Notes under the pieces: generated by a model
Databases searched by the model: none
Seen by the model: the letters and a program-made list of their open reading frames with translations, nothing else
What the model was told of the DNA's origin: nothing
Part shown: positions 39,035-47,730 of the stretch, in pieces
Position numbering within the stretch: position 1 is the stretch's first letter
Layout of the letters: each line of letters begins with the position of its first letter
Made by a program: the position numbers and the translations under genes
Assembly: GCF_017876405.1 (NCBI RefSeq)
Contig: NZ_JAGINW010000001.1
Coordinates: 186,001 to 250,000, forward strand
Direction of reading: 5' to 3'
Length of the DNA: 64,000 nt
Source: Kibdelosporangium banguiense
GTDB taxonomy: Bacteria > Actinomycetota > Actinomycetes > Mycobacteriales > Pseudonocardiaceae

Positions 39035-40114
39035 GTGAAGGCACAAGTTCTGGTCGTCATGGTGATCACGGTCGTGACCACGGCGTTGATGTCGGCCCTA
39101 CCCGCCAAGGCGGTCGAGGCGCAGGTGTGGGCCTTCCTGTATGCCGACCGGCTGGCCACAGCGTCCTATCAGCCGGCCAACCAGGCCGCCAGCAGGCCTG
39201 ACATCCGGTCCAGCGTGACCAGGACGAGCACTGGCGCCTACAGGGTGAACATCACCGGCGCGGGCTCGCCTGGTGTGCCGATTGTGACCGCGGTCGGCGG
39301 CAGCGGCGTGCACTGCCAGCTGACTCGATTCGGCCAGAACGGCACTGCCGAAGACGTCCTGGTCAACTGCTACAGCGGGATGCAGCCCAGGGACAGCAAG
39401 TTCACACTGTCGTTCTTCTACTCGGCCCCGCCGGACAGCGGGGCGCCCGGCGCCTACGGCTACGTGTACAACAACGAGCCCAAGCTGACGACCTACGTGA
39501 ATCCGCCGCTGCGCTACAACTCGACCGGCGGGAACGTGGAGATCTACTACAACCCGGCCGCGGGTATCTGGACCGCACGGTTCTTCGGCCAGGCCTTCAT
39601 CAACATCGCCGGCAGCGTGCAGGTGTCCTCGGCCGGGCCGACGCCGGCGCGCTGCGCGATCTTCCAGTGGTATCCGCACGAGTTGGGTGCCGACGCGCAG
39701 GTGCGCTGCGATCCGCTCTCCGCGGCCGCTGGACCTCCACAATGGACGCTCGTGTACATGCACGAGCGGTCGATCGTCGGCGACCGGAACGGTTTCTTCG
39801 GCTACCTGCAGGCAAACCAGCCCACATCGCCGTCCTACACCCCGAATCCGGATCGCAACCGTGCTCCGAACGGGCTCCTGCACCGGATTACCCGATCCGG
39901 CCCTGGCGTCTACCAGGTGGAGATCTACGGTCCGCTGAAGGCACCGAACACGGTTCACCTCACGGTGAACGGCAACACGAGCGCGTTCTGCAACATCGTC
40001 GGCTGGACCCTGAAACCGGGTTCACAACCGGCCGGACTGATCGACATCACCTGCTTCGACGCAAACGGCACGCCGGCCGACAACTGGTTCTCGTTGGCCT
40101 ACTACTCCCCATGA
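39035..40114 (+). CDS. secreted beta-rich protein with internal duplication, unknown
   Basis: A 359-residue exported protein. The signal peptide spans about 1-24 (QVLVVMVITVVTTALMSALPAKA). Three similar modules follow, each with an AFLYADRLATASYQPANQ / GYVYNNEPKL / GFFGYLQANQPTSPSYTPNP opening, a central SSVTRTSTGAYRVNITG / IWTARFFGQAFINIAGSVQV / GVYQVEIYGPL strand, a Cys-containing C(Q/A)(L/I)..W segment and a DxxVxC...FxLxYYSP end. So it is a triplicated Cys-paired beta domain. GTG 39035 is preferred, with GGGAG 7 nt upstream and the signal peptide beginning there. No family is recognised. Confidence 0.8.
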   Translation: MKAQVLVVMVITVVTTALMSALPAKAVEAQVWAFLYADRLATASYQPANQAASRPDIRSSVTRTSTGAYRVNITGAGSPGVPIVTAVGGSGVHCQLTRFGQNGTAEDVLVNCYSGMQPRDSKFTLSFFYSAPPDSGAPGAYGYVYNNEPKLTTYVNPPLRYNSTGGNVEIYYNPAAGIWTARFFGQAFINIAGSVQVSSAGPTPARCAIFQWYPHELGADAQVRCDPLSAAAGPPQWTLVYMHERSIVGDRNGFFGYLQANQPTSPSYTPNPDRNRAPNGLLHRITRSGPGVYQVEIYGPLKAPNTVHLTVNGNTSAFCNIVGWTLKPGSQPAGLIDITCFDANGTPADNWFSLAYYSP

Positions 40115-43100
40115 CGTGACACCGACGCGGTACTCGCCGACGGCACCCCTAGGCCTGACGAGAACGCGGTGTCCGGGTCTGCGGCGCCGATAGCGGACAA
40201 CAGCGCGCCCGCATCGCGCCGCAGGGCCCGGGCCAAATCAGCATTCCCAGCGTGATCCGCGATCGCGCCAAGCACACGCAATGCCTCGGCCTCACCCAAT
40301 CGATAACCGGTCTCACGATGACAAGCAAGCGCTTGCTCAGCAAGATCGGTATCCGCGACGCCCTCGGCCAGACGGATCCTCGCGAGCGCGACACGAGCCT
40401 GACCCTCCAGTACCCGGTAGCCAACAGTGTTCGCCAGCTCGATGGCCTCCTGCGCCGGTGCAGCATCTCGCTGTGTGACCGCAAGCCCGATCAGCGCACT
40501 GGTTTCGCCGTACCGATGTGCGGTGTCGCGAGCCAAAGCCAGCGCCTGCCTGTGGTGGTCGACCGCGATCGCCTGGTGTCCAAGGCGAAGATGAATGGAG
40601 CCCAACGTGTTCAGCACATCGACCTCGCCATGCCGGTAGACGACGTCGCGGGCGATGGTGAGCGCGGCCTGCGCGTGCTCAAGCGCGGCACTGTATTCGC
40701 CTGTGTCACGGAACAACGCGGCCAGTTCGTTGCCGGTTTCGACCTCCGAACCGCGATCACCGACTTCCTGGTGCTTGGCCCGTGCGTTCCGCAAATGGTC
40801 GAGTGCCTCGTCGTACTGGCCGAGATCACGCAGCGCCACACCGAAATTGCTGAGATTGACGGCCTCGGCATGGCTGGACCCGATCTTCCGGCTGATCTCC
40901 AGCGCATCGGTGTACCTGGCCAGGGCTGTGCGCAGGTCGCCCAGACGATGCGCGGCTATGCCAAGGTTGGTGAGGTTGTTGACCTGGTTGGGCAACCGCT
41001 GCAATCGCTGGTTGAGCGCCAGCGCGATCTGATAGAAGCCGACGGCGTCACGCAGACGTCCCGACATGTTGTGCAGATTGCCGAGATTGTTGAGCGCAGC
41101 CGCCTCTCCCTCAGCCCAGCCCGCCCGTTTGGCAGTGGTCAGCGCACGAGCGGAGAAGTCGATCGCCTGTTGGTACTGTCCCTGCCGGAAGTTGACGTCG
41201 GCAAGGCTGAGCAACGCACCGGTCTGCCCGGTCAGATCGTCACAGGCCTCCGCCGCAGCGAGACCCGCACTCGCGACGGTGAGCCAGTCCACAATGTAGA
41301 TACGCAGCCAGAAATACCCACGCAGTGCGTCAGCGAGCAGTCCGATCACCGGCAACGACTGGTGGCGGATCGCTGCCACGAGGTTGTGCCGCTCAGCGTC
41401 CAGCCACGCCAACGCTTGTGTGTTGTCGGCGAACGTCCCTGACAGCTGCTCGGTATCGACAGGCGGCAACGTAAGTCGGCGCATTTGCGGATATAGCAGT
41501 GTTGCCGCGGCGTCGACGGTGTACAGATACCAGTCGTACAACCGATTCACTGCATTTTGGCGTGCTGCTGGCAAGTCTTCCAGCTCTCCACGCTCACTCG
41601 CGTACAGGCGCAACAAGTCGTGACAGCCGTAGCGATCGGCGGCGTGCTGATCAACCAAGTGTGCCGCATGGAGCCGTGACAACAGCAGAGCCGCCGCATC
41701 CGTGGTGATACCGGCGAGCGCGGCAGCCGCGTCAACCGTCACATCGGCACCCGGCACGAGGCCGAGCAGCCGGAACAGCCGACGCGCGTCTTCAGGCAAT
41801 ACGGCATACGACAAGTCGAACGCCGCTCGTACCGCCGTCTGCTCGTCACCCTCGACTTCGAGGTTGGCCAACCGATTGCCAGCGCGCAACAGCTCGCAGT
41901 ACTCGGTGACGGTGTGCGCTCCAAGGTTGGCCGCCGTGATGCGAAGCGCCAGCGGCAGATACGCACACAACTCGGCCAACTCGCTCACCGCCAAGGCTTC
42001 CGCGTGCACCCGCTGCTCCCCCAGCAGGTAGGCAAGCAATGTCTTCGCCTCGCCCACGGTCAGCACGTCAAGCCTGAGCCCGCGTGCGCCGTCTCTCGCA
42101 ATGAGCCCAGTCAACGCGTCGCGGCTGGTCACCACCACCATGCAGCCAGGCGCACCCGGCAGCAGCGGCCTTACCTGATCCGGGTGATGCGCGTTGTCCA
42201 ACAGGACAAGCATGCGCCGATCAGCCAACAGGCTGCGATACAACGCAGCAGCCTCGTCAACATCTGTCGGCACCTGCTCAGCCGCCACCCCGAGCGCGTG
42301 CAGAAACCTTGCCAGCGCGTCGATCGGTTCAACCGGCGGGCCTGAAGCGTAACCACGCAGATTCACGTAAAGCTGCCCGTCGCTGAACCGATCCCGCACG
42401 CGATGCGCCCAATGCACAGCGAGCGCGGTCTTGCCGACACCAGGAGTCCCGGCCACCACAACGATCCCGACGGCCGGCGGCAACCCATCAAGCTGACGCA
42501 GAAACCCATGCCGCCCGGTGAAACCCGCGACGCCGGCCGGTACCTGCGCCGGAGTGACCCGCACAGCGACGCCGCCACCGGCCAGCGTCCGGTCGTCGGC
42601 AAGAATCGCCCGCTCAAGCTCACTCAGCTCCGGGCCAGGCTCCATCCCGAGCTCGGCCACCAGCACAGCCCGCCCGTTGCGGTAAACATCCAACGCCTCA
42701 GCCCGCCGGCCACACCGGTACATCGCCAGCATCAAGTGGCACCGCAACTTCTCCCGAAGCGGATACTCCTCAACAAGACGAGCAAGCTCATCAACAGTCT
42801 CAACGTGCCGCCCCAGCGCCAACTCCGCACCAAGCCGCGCCTCAAGCGCAGTCAGCCGACGCTGCTCAAGCCGATTCGCCTCAGCCGCAACCATGGGCGA
42901 CGCCAGCACATCGTGCATGGCCGCCCCCTGCCACAACGCCAAGGCCTCAACAAGCTGCTCAACCCCGGCAGAAAGCCGCCCACCAGCAAGCTCCCGCTGC
43001 CCAGCCTCGACAAGCCGGTCGAACACCCACGAATCCAGCTCGCCGTCGGCCACCTCAAGGACATAACCCCGTCCCCGCGTCAGCAGCCGCGTCTGCGAAC

Positions 43101-43326
43101 CATCCCCAAGAAGTTTCCGTAGCCGCGCGATATACCCCTGCACGGTGTTGAGAGCGGTCCGCGGCGGATGATCCCCCCAAAGCTCATCGACGAGCCGATC
43201 CGCACTGACCACCCGCCCAGCCTCGATAAGCAGGATCGCAAGCACAACCCTCGGCTGCGCCGCCCGGATGGTCACCCATTCCCCGGCGTGCCAGACCCGA
43301 ACCGGACCCAGGACCCGAAATCGCAT
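40102..43326 (-). CDS. SARP/AfsR-type transcriptional regulator with NB-ARC and TPR domains
   Basis: A 1074-residue large SARP. An OmpR-like winged helix (1-95) starts MRFRVLGPVRVWH and includes TALNTVQGYIARLRKLLG. The BTAD domain (about 97-242) ends in YRNGRAVLVAELGMEPGPEL. The NB-ARC ATPase has Walker A GTPGVGKTALA (near 292) and Walker B MLVLLDNA. TPR repeats (NNLGNLHNMSGRLRDAVGFYQ and similar) fill 660-1040. It activates genes by binding 7-bp direct repeats; the array at 38932-38984 is a natural target. ATG 43326 begins the DNA-binding domain. Convergent with the secreted gene, overlapping by 13 bp. Confidence 0.9.
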   Translation of the reverse strand: MRFRVLGPVRVWHAGEWVTIRAAQPRVVLAILLIEAGRVVSADRLVDELWGDHPPRTALNTVQGYIARLRKLLGDGSQTRLLTRGRGYVLEVADGELDSWVFDRLVEAGQRELAGGRLSAGVEQLVEALALWQGAAMHDVLASPMVAAEANRLEQRRLTALEARLGAELALGRHVETVDELARLVEEYPLREKLRCHLMLAMYRCGRRAEALDVYRNGRAVLVAELGMEPGPELSELERAILADDRTLAGGGVAVRVTPAQVPAGVAGFTGRHGFLRQLDGLPPAVGIVVVAGTPGVGKTALAVHWAHRVRDRFSDGQLYVNLRGYASGPPVEPIDALARFLHALGVAAEQVPTDVDEAAALYRSLLADRRMLVLLDNAHHPDQVRPLLPGAPGCMVVVTSRDALTGLIARDGARGLRLDVLTVGEAKTLLAYLLGEQRVHAEALAVSELAELCAYLPLALRITAANLGAHTVTEYCELLRAGNRLANLEVEGDEQTAVRAAFDLSYAVLPEDARRLFRLLGLVPGADVTVDAAAALAGITTDAAALLLSRLHAAHLVDQHAADRYGCHDLLRLYASERGELEDLPAARQNAVNRLYDWYLYTVDAAATLLYPQMRRLTLPPVDTEQLSGTFADNTQALAWLDAERHNLVAAIRHQSLPVIGLLADALRGYFWLRIYIVDWLTVASAGLAAAEACDDLTGQTGALLSLADVNFRQGQYQQAIDFSARALTTAKRAGWAEGEAAALNNLGNLHNMSGRLRDAVGFYQIALALNQRLQRLPNQVNNLTNLGIAAHRLGDLRTALARYTDALEISRKIGSSHAEAVNLSNFGVALRDLGQYDEALDHLRNARAKHQEVGDRGSEVETGNELAALFRDTGEYSAALEHAQAALTIARDVVYRHGEVDVLNTLGSIHLRLGHQAIAVDHHRQALALARDTAHRYGETSALIGLAVTQRDAAPAQEAIELANTVGYRVLEGQARVALARIRLAEGVADTDLAEQALACHRETGYRLGEAEALRVLGAIADHAGNADLARALRRDAGALLSAIGAADPDTAFSSGLGVPSASTASVSRHGE

Positions 43327-43827
43327 GCCGGCTTCACCCCGCCCGCCATTATGGTCCCGACGCAAGACCCCGTTACCCAGCCCTCACCACCAAGCCCCTG
43401 ACCTCGCCACACCCGTCTCAGCACCCAGTCTTGGCAAACCCCCGTCCCGCCAGCCCCGTGACGCACCCCTCCCCCAGACCCAAGCAGCCCAGCACGACCC
43501 GCAACCGCATGCCAAATGCCAAAGCCCCACATTGCCGGCCAAACACTGTCACATGATTCTCAAAGACACCCAACCACGCCAACAAAGATCAGCTCTTCGC
43601 ACAAGAAACAGAACGAGCACCAAATGTGCAAGCGCCAGATTCCAACACCAGAATTCAAGCCCCGACCACATCCACACCAACCCGGCGCAAGTGGCCCCCG
43701 GCGCGCCCCACAGCGCCCATGCAACCAAGCGGACGCGCCGGGGCGCGGGGTCTGGGGGTCGCCCCCCAGAAGACACGACGAGCGACCCGGCTCGCGCTCT
43801 CCGCGAACACAGGTCACCCAGAGCGAG
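43327..43827. other. 501-bp non-coding, strand-skewed region between regulator and tRNA-Arg
   Basis: No convincing coding frame. The plus strand is C/A-rich and G/T-poor for about 380 bp (43380-43700), so a minus-strand transcript would be G/U-rich. It is less GC-rich than its neighbours and holds the hairpin at 43752-43769. It may carry the promoter and leader of the SARP gene or decayed sequence; no clear promoter was found. Confidence 0.5.
43752..43769 (-). terminator. hairpin downstream of tRNA-Arg
   Basis: CTGGGGG/CCCCCAG, 7-bp stem and 4-nt loop, 58 bp beyond the tRNA 3' end on its strand. GC-rich hairpins like this often follow actinobacterial tRNA genes. Confidence 0.5.
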
Positions 43828-43900
43828 TGCCCCCGGCAGGACTCGAACCTGCGACCAAGTGATTAGAAGTCACTCGCTCTATCCGCTGAGCTACGGGGGC
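43828..43900 (-). tRNA. tRNA-Arg (anticodon TCT)
   Basis: A 73-nt cloverleaf on the minus strand. The acceptor stem GCCCCCG pairs with CGGGGGC, discriminator A. The D arm is GCTCAGCGGATAGAGC. The anticodon loop CTTCTAA in stem AGTGA/TCACT gives TCT, which reads AGA/AGG. The T arm is GCAGGTTCGAGTCCTGC. CCA is not encoded. Confidence 0.97.
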
Positions 43901-44007
43901 CGAGGGCGGCAGGCCTGTCGGATGGGTGCAGGTTAGCCGCCTCATGAGGTGTGATCGTTCGGAAGTGCTCTGGTGTTTCTGAATCGCACCAGTCCGGGTG
44001 AACAAGA

Positions 44008-45081
44008 TCACCGGGGTAGGCGTCTCTGTCTGGCCGCGGCGCTGGAGGTGCGGGTGACGAGCGTGGCGCCGATGATCACCGGTTCGCCTGGGCCGAGGCC
44101 TTCCAGAAGGCGAAGTACCAGCTCACCGGCTTGTCTGCCCTTCTGGAGAAGATCTTGGCGGACTGTGGTCAGGGGCGGGTCGGACCAGGCGGCGGCCGGT
44201 GTGTCGTCGAAACCGACGATTGTGAGGTCGTCGGGGACGACGAGACCTATCTCACGTGCGGCGCGGATTGCGCCGATTGCCAGTTCGTCGGACATGCAGA
44301 GTAGTGCGGTTGGCCGAGGAGATTGAGCCAAGAGCCAATGGGCGCCTTCGCGGCCGAATTCGCGCACGCTTTCCGATGCTTCCCAGATGGGTGGATTTTT
44401 CGCCGGGTGCGCCCGGTAGCCCGCCAGGCGCTCGATCGTGACGTGGAACTGGGCCGCGGCGATCCTCTGTGGACTGACTGGGCCGCGATGGCCGTCGGCG
44501 ATCAGGTCGAGGCTGAGGATGCCGATGTCGCGATGCCCCAGTTCGGCTACGTGGTGTGCGGCCATTTGGGCGCCTTCGCGGTCGTTGACGCGCACGCTCG
44601 CAGTGTGCGCGTCAGCCGGCTGGTCCACTACGACGAGGGGCAGACCTCGTTGCTGGACCGCCGCTATGGCCCGGGCGTCGTTCGGAAGTGAGTACGCCAC
44701 CACGACATCCGCGTGCACGCGTGCGACAGCTGCCGGAAGGGGGCCTCCGCCGTTCGGCCCACCGGGCATCAGCACGAGCGACCGTTCGCCGGTGTCGACG
44801 GTCGACGCCAACGTGTCCAGCATGATCGAGAGCGCCGGGTCGGAGAACGCCGCGGACAATCCCTTGTCCAGCATCACCGCGACCGCCCCGGCGCGCTGGG
44901 TCGCCAGGCTCCGCGCGACCGGGTCCGGTCCCGCGTAGCCCAGGCGGGCCGCGACGCTGAGGATCTCCTCGCGCAACCGCTCGGACAGCTGATCGGGCCG
45001 GTTGTAGGCGTTCGACACCGTCGCCCGCGACACGCCGACCTCACGTGCCACGGTGTCGAGCGTGGGACGCCTGGAACTCAC
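44008..45081 (-). CDS. LacI family transcriptional regulator
   Basis: A 357-residue regulator. The N-terminal HTH is TLDTVAREVGVSRATVSNAYNRPDQLSERLREEILSVAARLGYAGPDPVARSL with the hinge helix after it. The periplasmic-binding-like effector domain includes VVAYSLPNDARAIAAVQQRGLPLVVVDQP and VPDDLTIVGFDDTPAAAWSDPPLTTVRQ. The effector sugar is unknown. Target genes are not adjacent: the flanks are tRNA-Arg and two small unknown genes. GTG 45081 is chosen; a TTG two codons upstream is possible. Confidence 0.88.
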   Translation of the reverse strand: MSSRRPTLDTVAREVGVSRATVSNAYNRPDQLSERLREEILSVAARLGYAGPDPVARSLATQRAGAVAVMLDKGLSAAFSDPALSIMLDTLASTVDTGERSLVLMPGGPNGGGPLPAAVARVHADVVVAYSLPNDARAIAAVQQRGLPLVVVDQPADAHTASVRVNDREGAQMAAHHVAELGHRDIGILSLDLIADGHRGPVSPQRIAAAQFHVTIERLAGYRAHPAKNPPIWEASESVREFGREGAHWLLAQSPRPTALLCMSDELAIGAIRAAREIGLVVPDDLTIVGFDDTPAAAWSDPPLTTVRQDLLQKGRQAGELVLRLLEGLGPGEPVIIGATLVTRTSSAAARQRRLPR

Positions 45082-45104
45082 GCGCAAAGGGTACTGACCT
45101 GCGA

Positions 45105-45494
45105 TCAGAAGTGGTCGCCGTCGGTCAGTTCCTGCTCGAACTCGTCCGCGCGGGCCACCACGAACTTCAGCGGTCGCTCGAACTCCTCGCGGACGCTGAG
45201 GTCTTCGAGTGGCACGGTGTGCTTGAGCAGCGCGACTCTGTCGACGACCGCGCCGCCGCCGACTGTGGAGGTCCCGGCCAGCTCCAGGAACCGACGCAGG
45301 TCGATCTTGTCCGCCCAGCCGACGGGCGAGGAGATCTCGAGCCAGGCGCCGTGGGCGTCGGGCACGTGGTGGACCGAGACCTGCTGGGTGCGGTCCTCGG
45401 CTGTGTCAAGGCGGAAACGCAGCCAGCTGTCGGTCTCCTCCAGGACCTCGTACCGGGTCCGGACATAGTTGATCACTTCGGTCCAGGTGGTCAC
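45105..45494 (-). CDS. small soluble protein, unknown
   Basis: A 129-residue acidic protein starting MTTWTEVINYVRTRYEVLEE, with GAWLEISSPVGWADKIDLRRFLELAG in the middle and a C-terminal LKFVVARADEFEQELTDGDHF. The alternating strand/helix layout resembles small chaperone-like (YbjN/CesT-type) folds, but this is not a firm match. GTG 45494 with GAGG about 8 nt upstream is preferred over an ATG 66 bp earlier. It ends 23 bp before the LacI start, same strand. Confidence 0.6.
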   Translation of the reverse strand: MTTWTEVINYVRTRYEVLEETDSWLRFRLDTAEDRTQQVSVHHVPDAHGAWLEISSPVGWADKIDLRRFLELAGTSTVGGGAVVDRVALLKHTVPLEDLSVREEFERPLKFVVARADEFEQELTDGDHF

Positions 45495-45576
45495 CCTTGT
45501 CGCCTCTCGAGGAGTGCCGGCTCGCGCGGGCTTGAGCATCTCATGTCTGCCAACAGCCAACTACCTGGCCTTGACC

Positions 45577-45978
45577 TCATCCGCCGGCCGGCGGCGACCA
45601 CTTGATGTCCAGCCGGTGCAGGGCTTGCTGGAAGTCGGCCGGCCGCCCGGCGCGCAGGTCGTCCAGGTAGCCCGCGATGTCCTCGACGGATGCCGCCAGA
45701 TCGATCCGGCGATTGACCTTGCGGCTGACCGGCACGAAGTCCGGGTCCTGCATGACGCGGTCGACGTCGCCCACATTCCAGTACAACGCGTCCTCGATGC
45801 CGGTCTTGTTGGCCGGCGTGAGTTCCTTGTCGTAGTAGCGCGGGTTGCGAAGACGTCTGAGTGTCTGCTCGGACAGCTTGCCGCGCTCGGCGGTCACTTC
45901 CCACAGTTCCTCGAGCAGCGCCTGGCAGCGCCTTACGTGTGCTGTCAGGCGTTCACGGCCGGATTCATGGGCGCTCAT
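45577..45978 (-). CDS. small helical protein divergent from XRE regulator
   Basis: A 133-residue, mostly helical, charged protein. The N-terminus MSAHESGRERLTAHVRRCQALLEELWEVTAERGKLSEQTLRRLRNPRYYDKELTPANKTGIEDALYWNVGDVDRVM looks like a degenerate HTH (xenobiotic-response-like, recognising ALYWNVGDVDRVM as WSPGTVDRVL-type). A C-terminal RRIDLAASVEDIAGYLDDL follows. Likely a DNA-binding partner of the divergent XRE gene. ATG 45978 lies 6 nt after TAGCGT, suggesting a leaderless mRNA. Confidence 0.65.
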   Translation of the reverse strand: MSAHESGRERLTAHVRRCQALLEELWEVTAERGKLSEQTLRRLRNPRYYDKELTPANKTGIEDALYWNVGDVDRVMQDPDFVPVSRKVNRRIDLAASVEDIAGYLDDLRAGRPADFQQALHRLDIKWSPPAGG

Positions 45979-45985
45979 GAGCGCA

Positions 45986-46049
45986 CGCTAGCGCAACACC
46001 CGAACGTGTGGCGAATCGACTTGATGCAAGCGCTCGCTAGCGCTAGCGT
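45986..46049. promoter_or_regulatory. shared promoter/operators of divergent XRE pair
   Basis: Three copies of the palindrome CGCTAGCG: 45986-45993, 46035-46042 and 46041-46048 (the last two overlap). For the XRE gene: TTGATG (46021-46026), 17-bp spacer, TAGCGT (46044-46049), then ATG 46056, so leaderless. On the minus strand the same TAGCGT motif precedes ATG 45978 by 6 nt. The palindromes cover both -10 boxes, as expected for autorepression. Confidence 0.65.
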
Positions 46050-46055
46050 TCAGGC

Positions 46056-46346
46056 ATGGCAAGGAGTCCGCTCGCCCTACCGTTCAGCGGCGCCCGCCTG
46101 CGCATATGGCGGGAACGGGCCGGATTGACACAGCAGGCACTGGCGGACAAGTGCGGACTGTCGAGATTCCAGATCTCCCGATGGGAGACCGGCGAGGCGA
46201 AGCCGGAACCGGGATCACTGGAACCGCTGGTCCGCGGATTGGCCGAGGCCTTGGGGCGCCCGGCAGGCACCGAGAACCCCTTCAAACTCGACGACCTGCT
46301 GGACGCGCCTTCATACCCGAAGGAGCCGCCTCACCGAAGCCCCTGA
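46056..46346 (+). CDS. XRE family HTH regulator
   Basis: A 96-residue protein with a single Cro/CI-type HTH at about 13-66: ARLRIWRERAGLTQQALADKCGLSRFQISRWETGEAKPEPGSLEPLVRGLAEALG. A short Pro-rich tail (DAPSYPKEPPHRSP) follows with no sensor domain. It probably represses itself and the divergent 133-residue gene through CGCTAGCG sites. The start is fixed by the promoter geometry (leaderless ATG). Confidence 0.85.
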   Translation: MARSPLALPFSGARLRIWRERAGLTQQALADKCGLSRFQISRWETGEAKPEPGSLEPLVRGLAEALGRPAGTENPFKLDDLLDAPSYPKEPPHRSP

Positions 46347-46424
46347 AGCGTAGCTCTCAGCAATTGCACACCGATCGCTACCTGCGCCAAAACAATTGAC
46401 TTCAGGAATCGGTTCTGCCGAAAC

Positions 46425-47648
46425 CTACAGCGGCAGAATCCGGCGCGCGGCCCAATAAAGCAGACCGAGTTCCAGCGCGGAGAACAGCACCACCGCCACC
46501 GAACTGGACACCCACACCAGTGCGGCCCCGATCGCGAGCACGGGAATCACCAGCCCGGCGTACGCACCGAGAAACAACGCAGCCAGGACCTCACCGCGAA
46601 ACGCAGGCTCCGCAAGGGAAGCAGCTGTCGCCACGGCGGCCCGGAAACCCAGTCCGATGCCCGCACCGGCGACCACGGCACCGGCGAAGAACAACCACAG
46701 CCCGGAGGTCAGCACGGCAACCGGAAGCACGACCAGCCCCACAGCCATGAACAGGAATCCGAGCTTGAGCTGCGGACGGGTATCCAGGCCGGCGAACAGG
46801 ATCTGAGCGACGGCAGCGGCGGCGAGCACAGCGAAAGTGGCGGTACCGCCCAGAAGCTTGGACGGCTCGTGAAACGCGAGGTTCATCAGAGTCGGCGCGA
46901 GCGCCGTGAACAAGCCGGTGATCGCGAACGCGGCGAACGCAGCTGTGGCGGCGCCGAAGAACTGCGGTTTGGCAGCGCGCGGCAATGAGATCCGCTGCGG
47001 CCGGTAAGCCGGGCGCTCTTCCCGGCGCGCAACGGTTTCCGGCACCAGGCTGACCGCGATCGCACTGGCGATCAGCAGCCCCAGGAAGATCAGGTACGGC
47101 ACAGTCAACGGCCCGGCCACGTACTGCACGAGCAGACCACCGATCAGCGGCCCGATGGCGAGCCCGCCCATGTTGACCACGCTCGAGATCAGCCCCGACG
47201 AGGCCGGGTCAGCCGACGGCTTGGCGACAAGGCGCAACTCCGACAAATGTGCGGTCGCCGTGGCCACGAGCGCACCGATCCCCGCACCACCGATCAGCCT
47301 GGCGAGGATCAATCCCGCCACATCCGGCCAGGCCAGAAAGACCAGTGCGGACAGCGCCTCGACCAGTGTCGCACCGACGATCACCCGGCGACGGCCGAGC
47401 CAGTCGCTCACGTGCCCGACGAGGTACAGGCTGGCCACGACACCGACGGCGTACGCGGCGAAAATGACTGTGATCACCCAGGTCGGGAACCCGTCGCGCT
47501 GCTGGTAGAGGCCGTACAGCGGCGTCGGCAACGTAGAGAACGCGAGCGACACGGTGAACGCGGTGGCGATCACCCAGAAGCCACCACCATGGCTGACGCG
47601 CCGACTTGCGGCCGGCACCTGCGGACGAGCAACAGCGGTGAATGTCAT
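46425..47648 (-). CDS. MFS transporter
   Basis: A 407-residue, 12-helix major facilitator. The first helix is GGGFWVIATAFTVSLAFSTLPTPLYGLYQ. Motif A is VGHVSDWLGRRRVIVGATL. The central loop is RREERPAYRPQRISLPRAAKP. It resembles drug/metabolite efflux members, but the substrate is unknown. ATG 47648 has GGAG just upstream; an earlier ATG adds 12 residues of non-membrane sequence. Divergent from a LysR gene, a common regulator-transporter arrangement. Confidence 0.85.
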   Translation of the reverse strand: MTFTAVARPQVPAASRRVSHGGGFWVIATAFTVSLAFSTLPTPLYGLYQQRDGFPTWVITVIFAAYAVGVVASLYLVGHVSDWLGRRRVIVGATLVEALSALVFLAWPDVAGLILARLIGGAGIGALVATATAHLSELRLVAKPSADPASSGLISSVVNMGGLAIGPLIGGLLVQYVAGPLTVPYLIFLGLLIASAIAVSLVPETVARREERPAYRPQRISLPRAAKPQFFGAATAAFAAFAITGLFTALAPTLMNLAFHEPSKLLGGTATFAVLAAAAVAQILFAGLDTRPQLKLGFLFMAVGLVVLPVAVLTSGLWLFFAGAVVAGAGIGLGFRAAVATAASLAEPAFRGEVLAALFLGAYAGLVIPVLAIGAALVWVSSSVAVVLFSALELGLLYWAARRILPL

Positions 47649-47693
47649 GTCTCCACCGTGACTCGCAGCAACCATCAAGTCCAACGAAGAATC

Positions 47694-47723
47694 TTGGCCA
47701 GATATATCGCCTTGGACGATAAT
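47694..47723 (+). promoter_or_regulatory. promoter of LysR gene (leaderless)
   Basis: TTGGCC (47694-47699), 18-bp spacer, GATAAT (47718-47723), then 7 nt to ATG 47731. The spacer is AT-rich (GATATATC) and may hold a LysR site; direct CTTGG repeats flank it. Confidence 0.55.
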
Positions 47724-47730
47724 TCAGGGC

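Noticed and set aside
46342-46406. Nested inverted repeats CCTGAAG..CAATTG..CAATTG..CTTCAGG
   Set aside because: Arms are short and asymmetrically spaced with a long interior; weak as a terminator and not placed as an operator, since both flanking genes end here.
47690-47725. LysR-type T-N11-A box
   Set aside because: Several overlapping candidates in AT-rich sequence; none stands out as a dyad.
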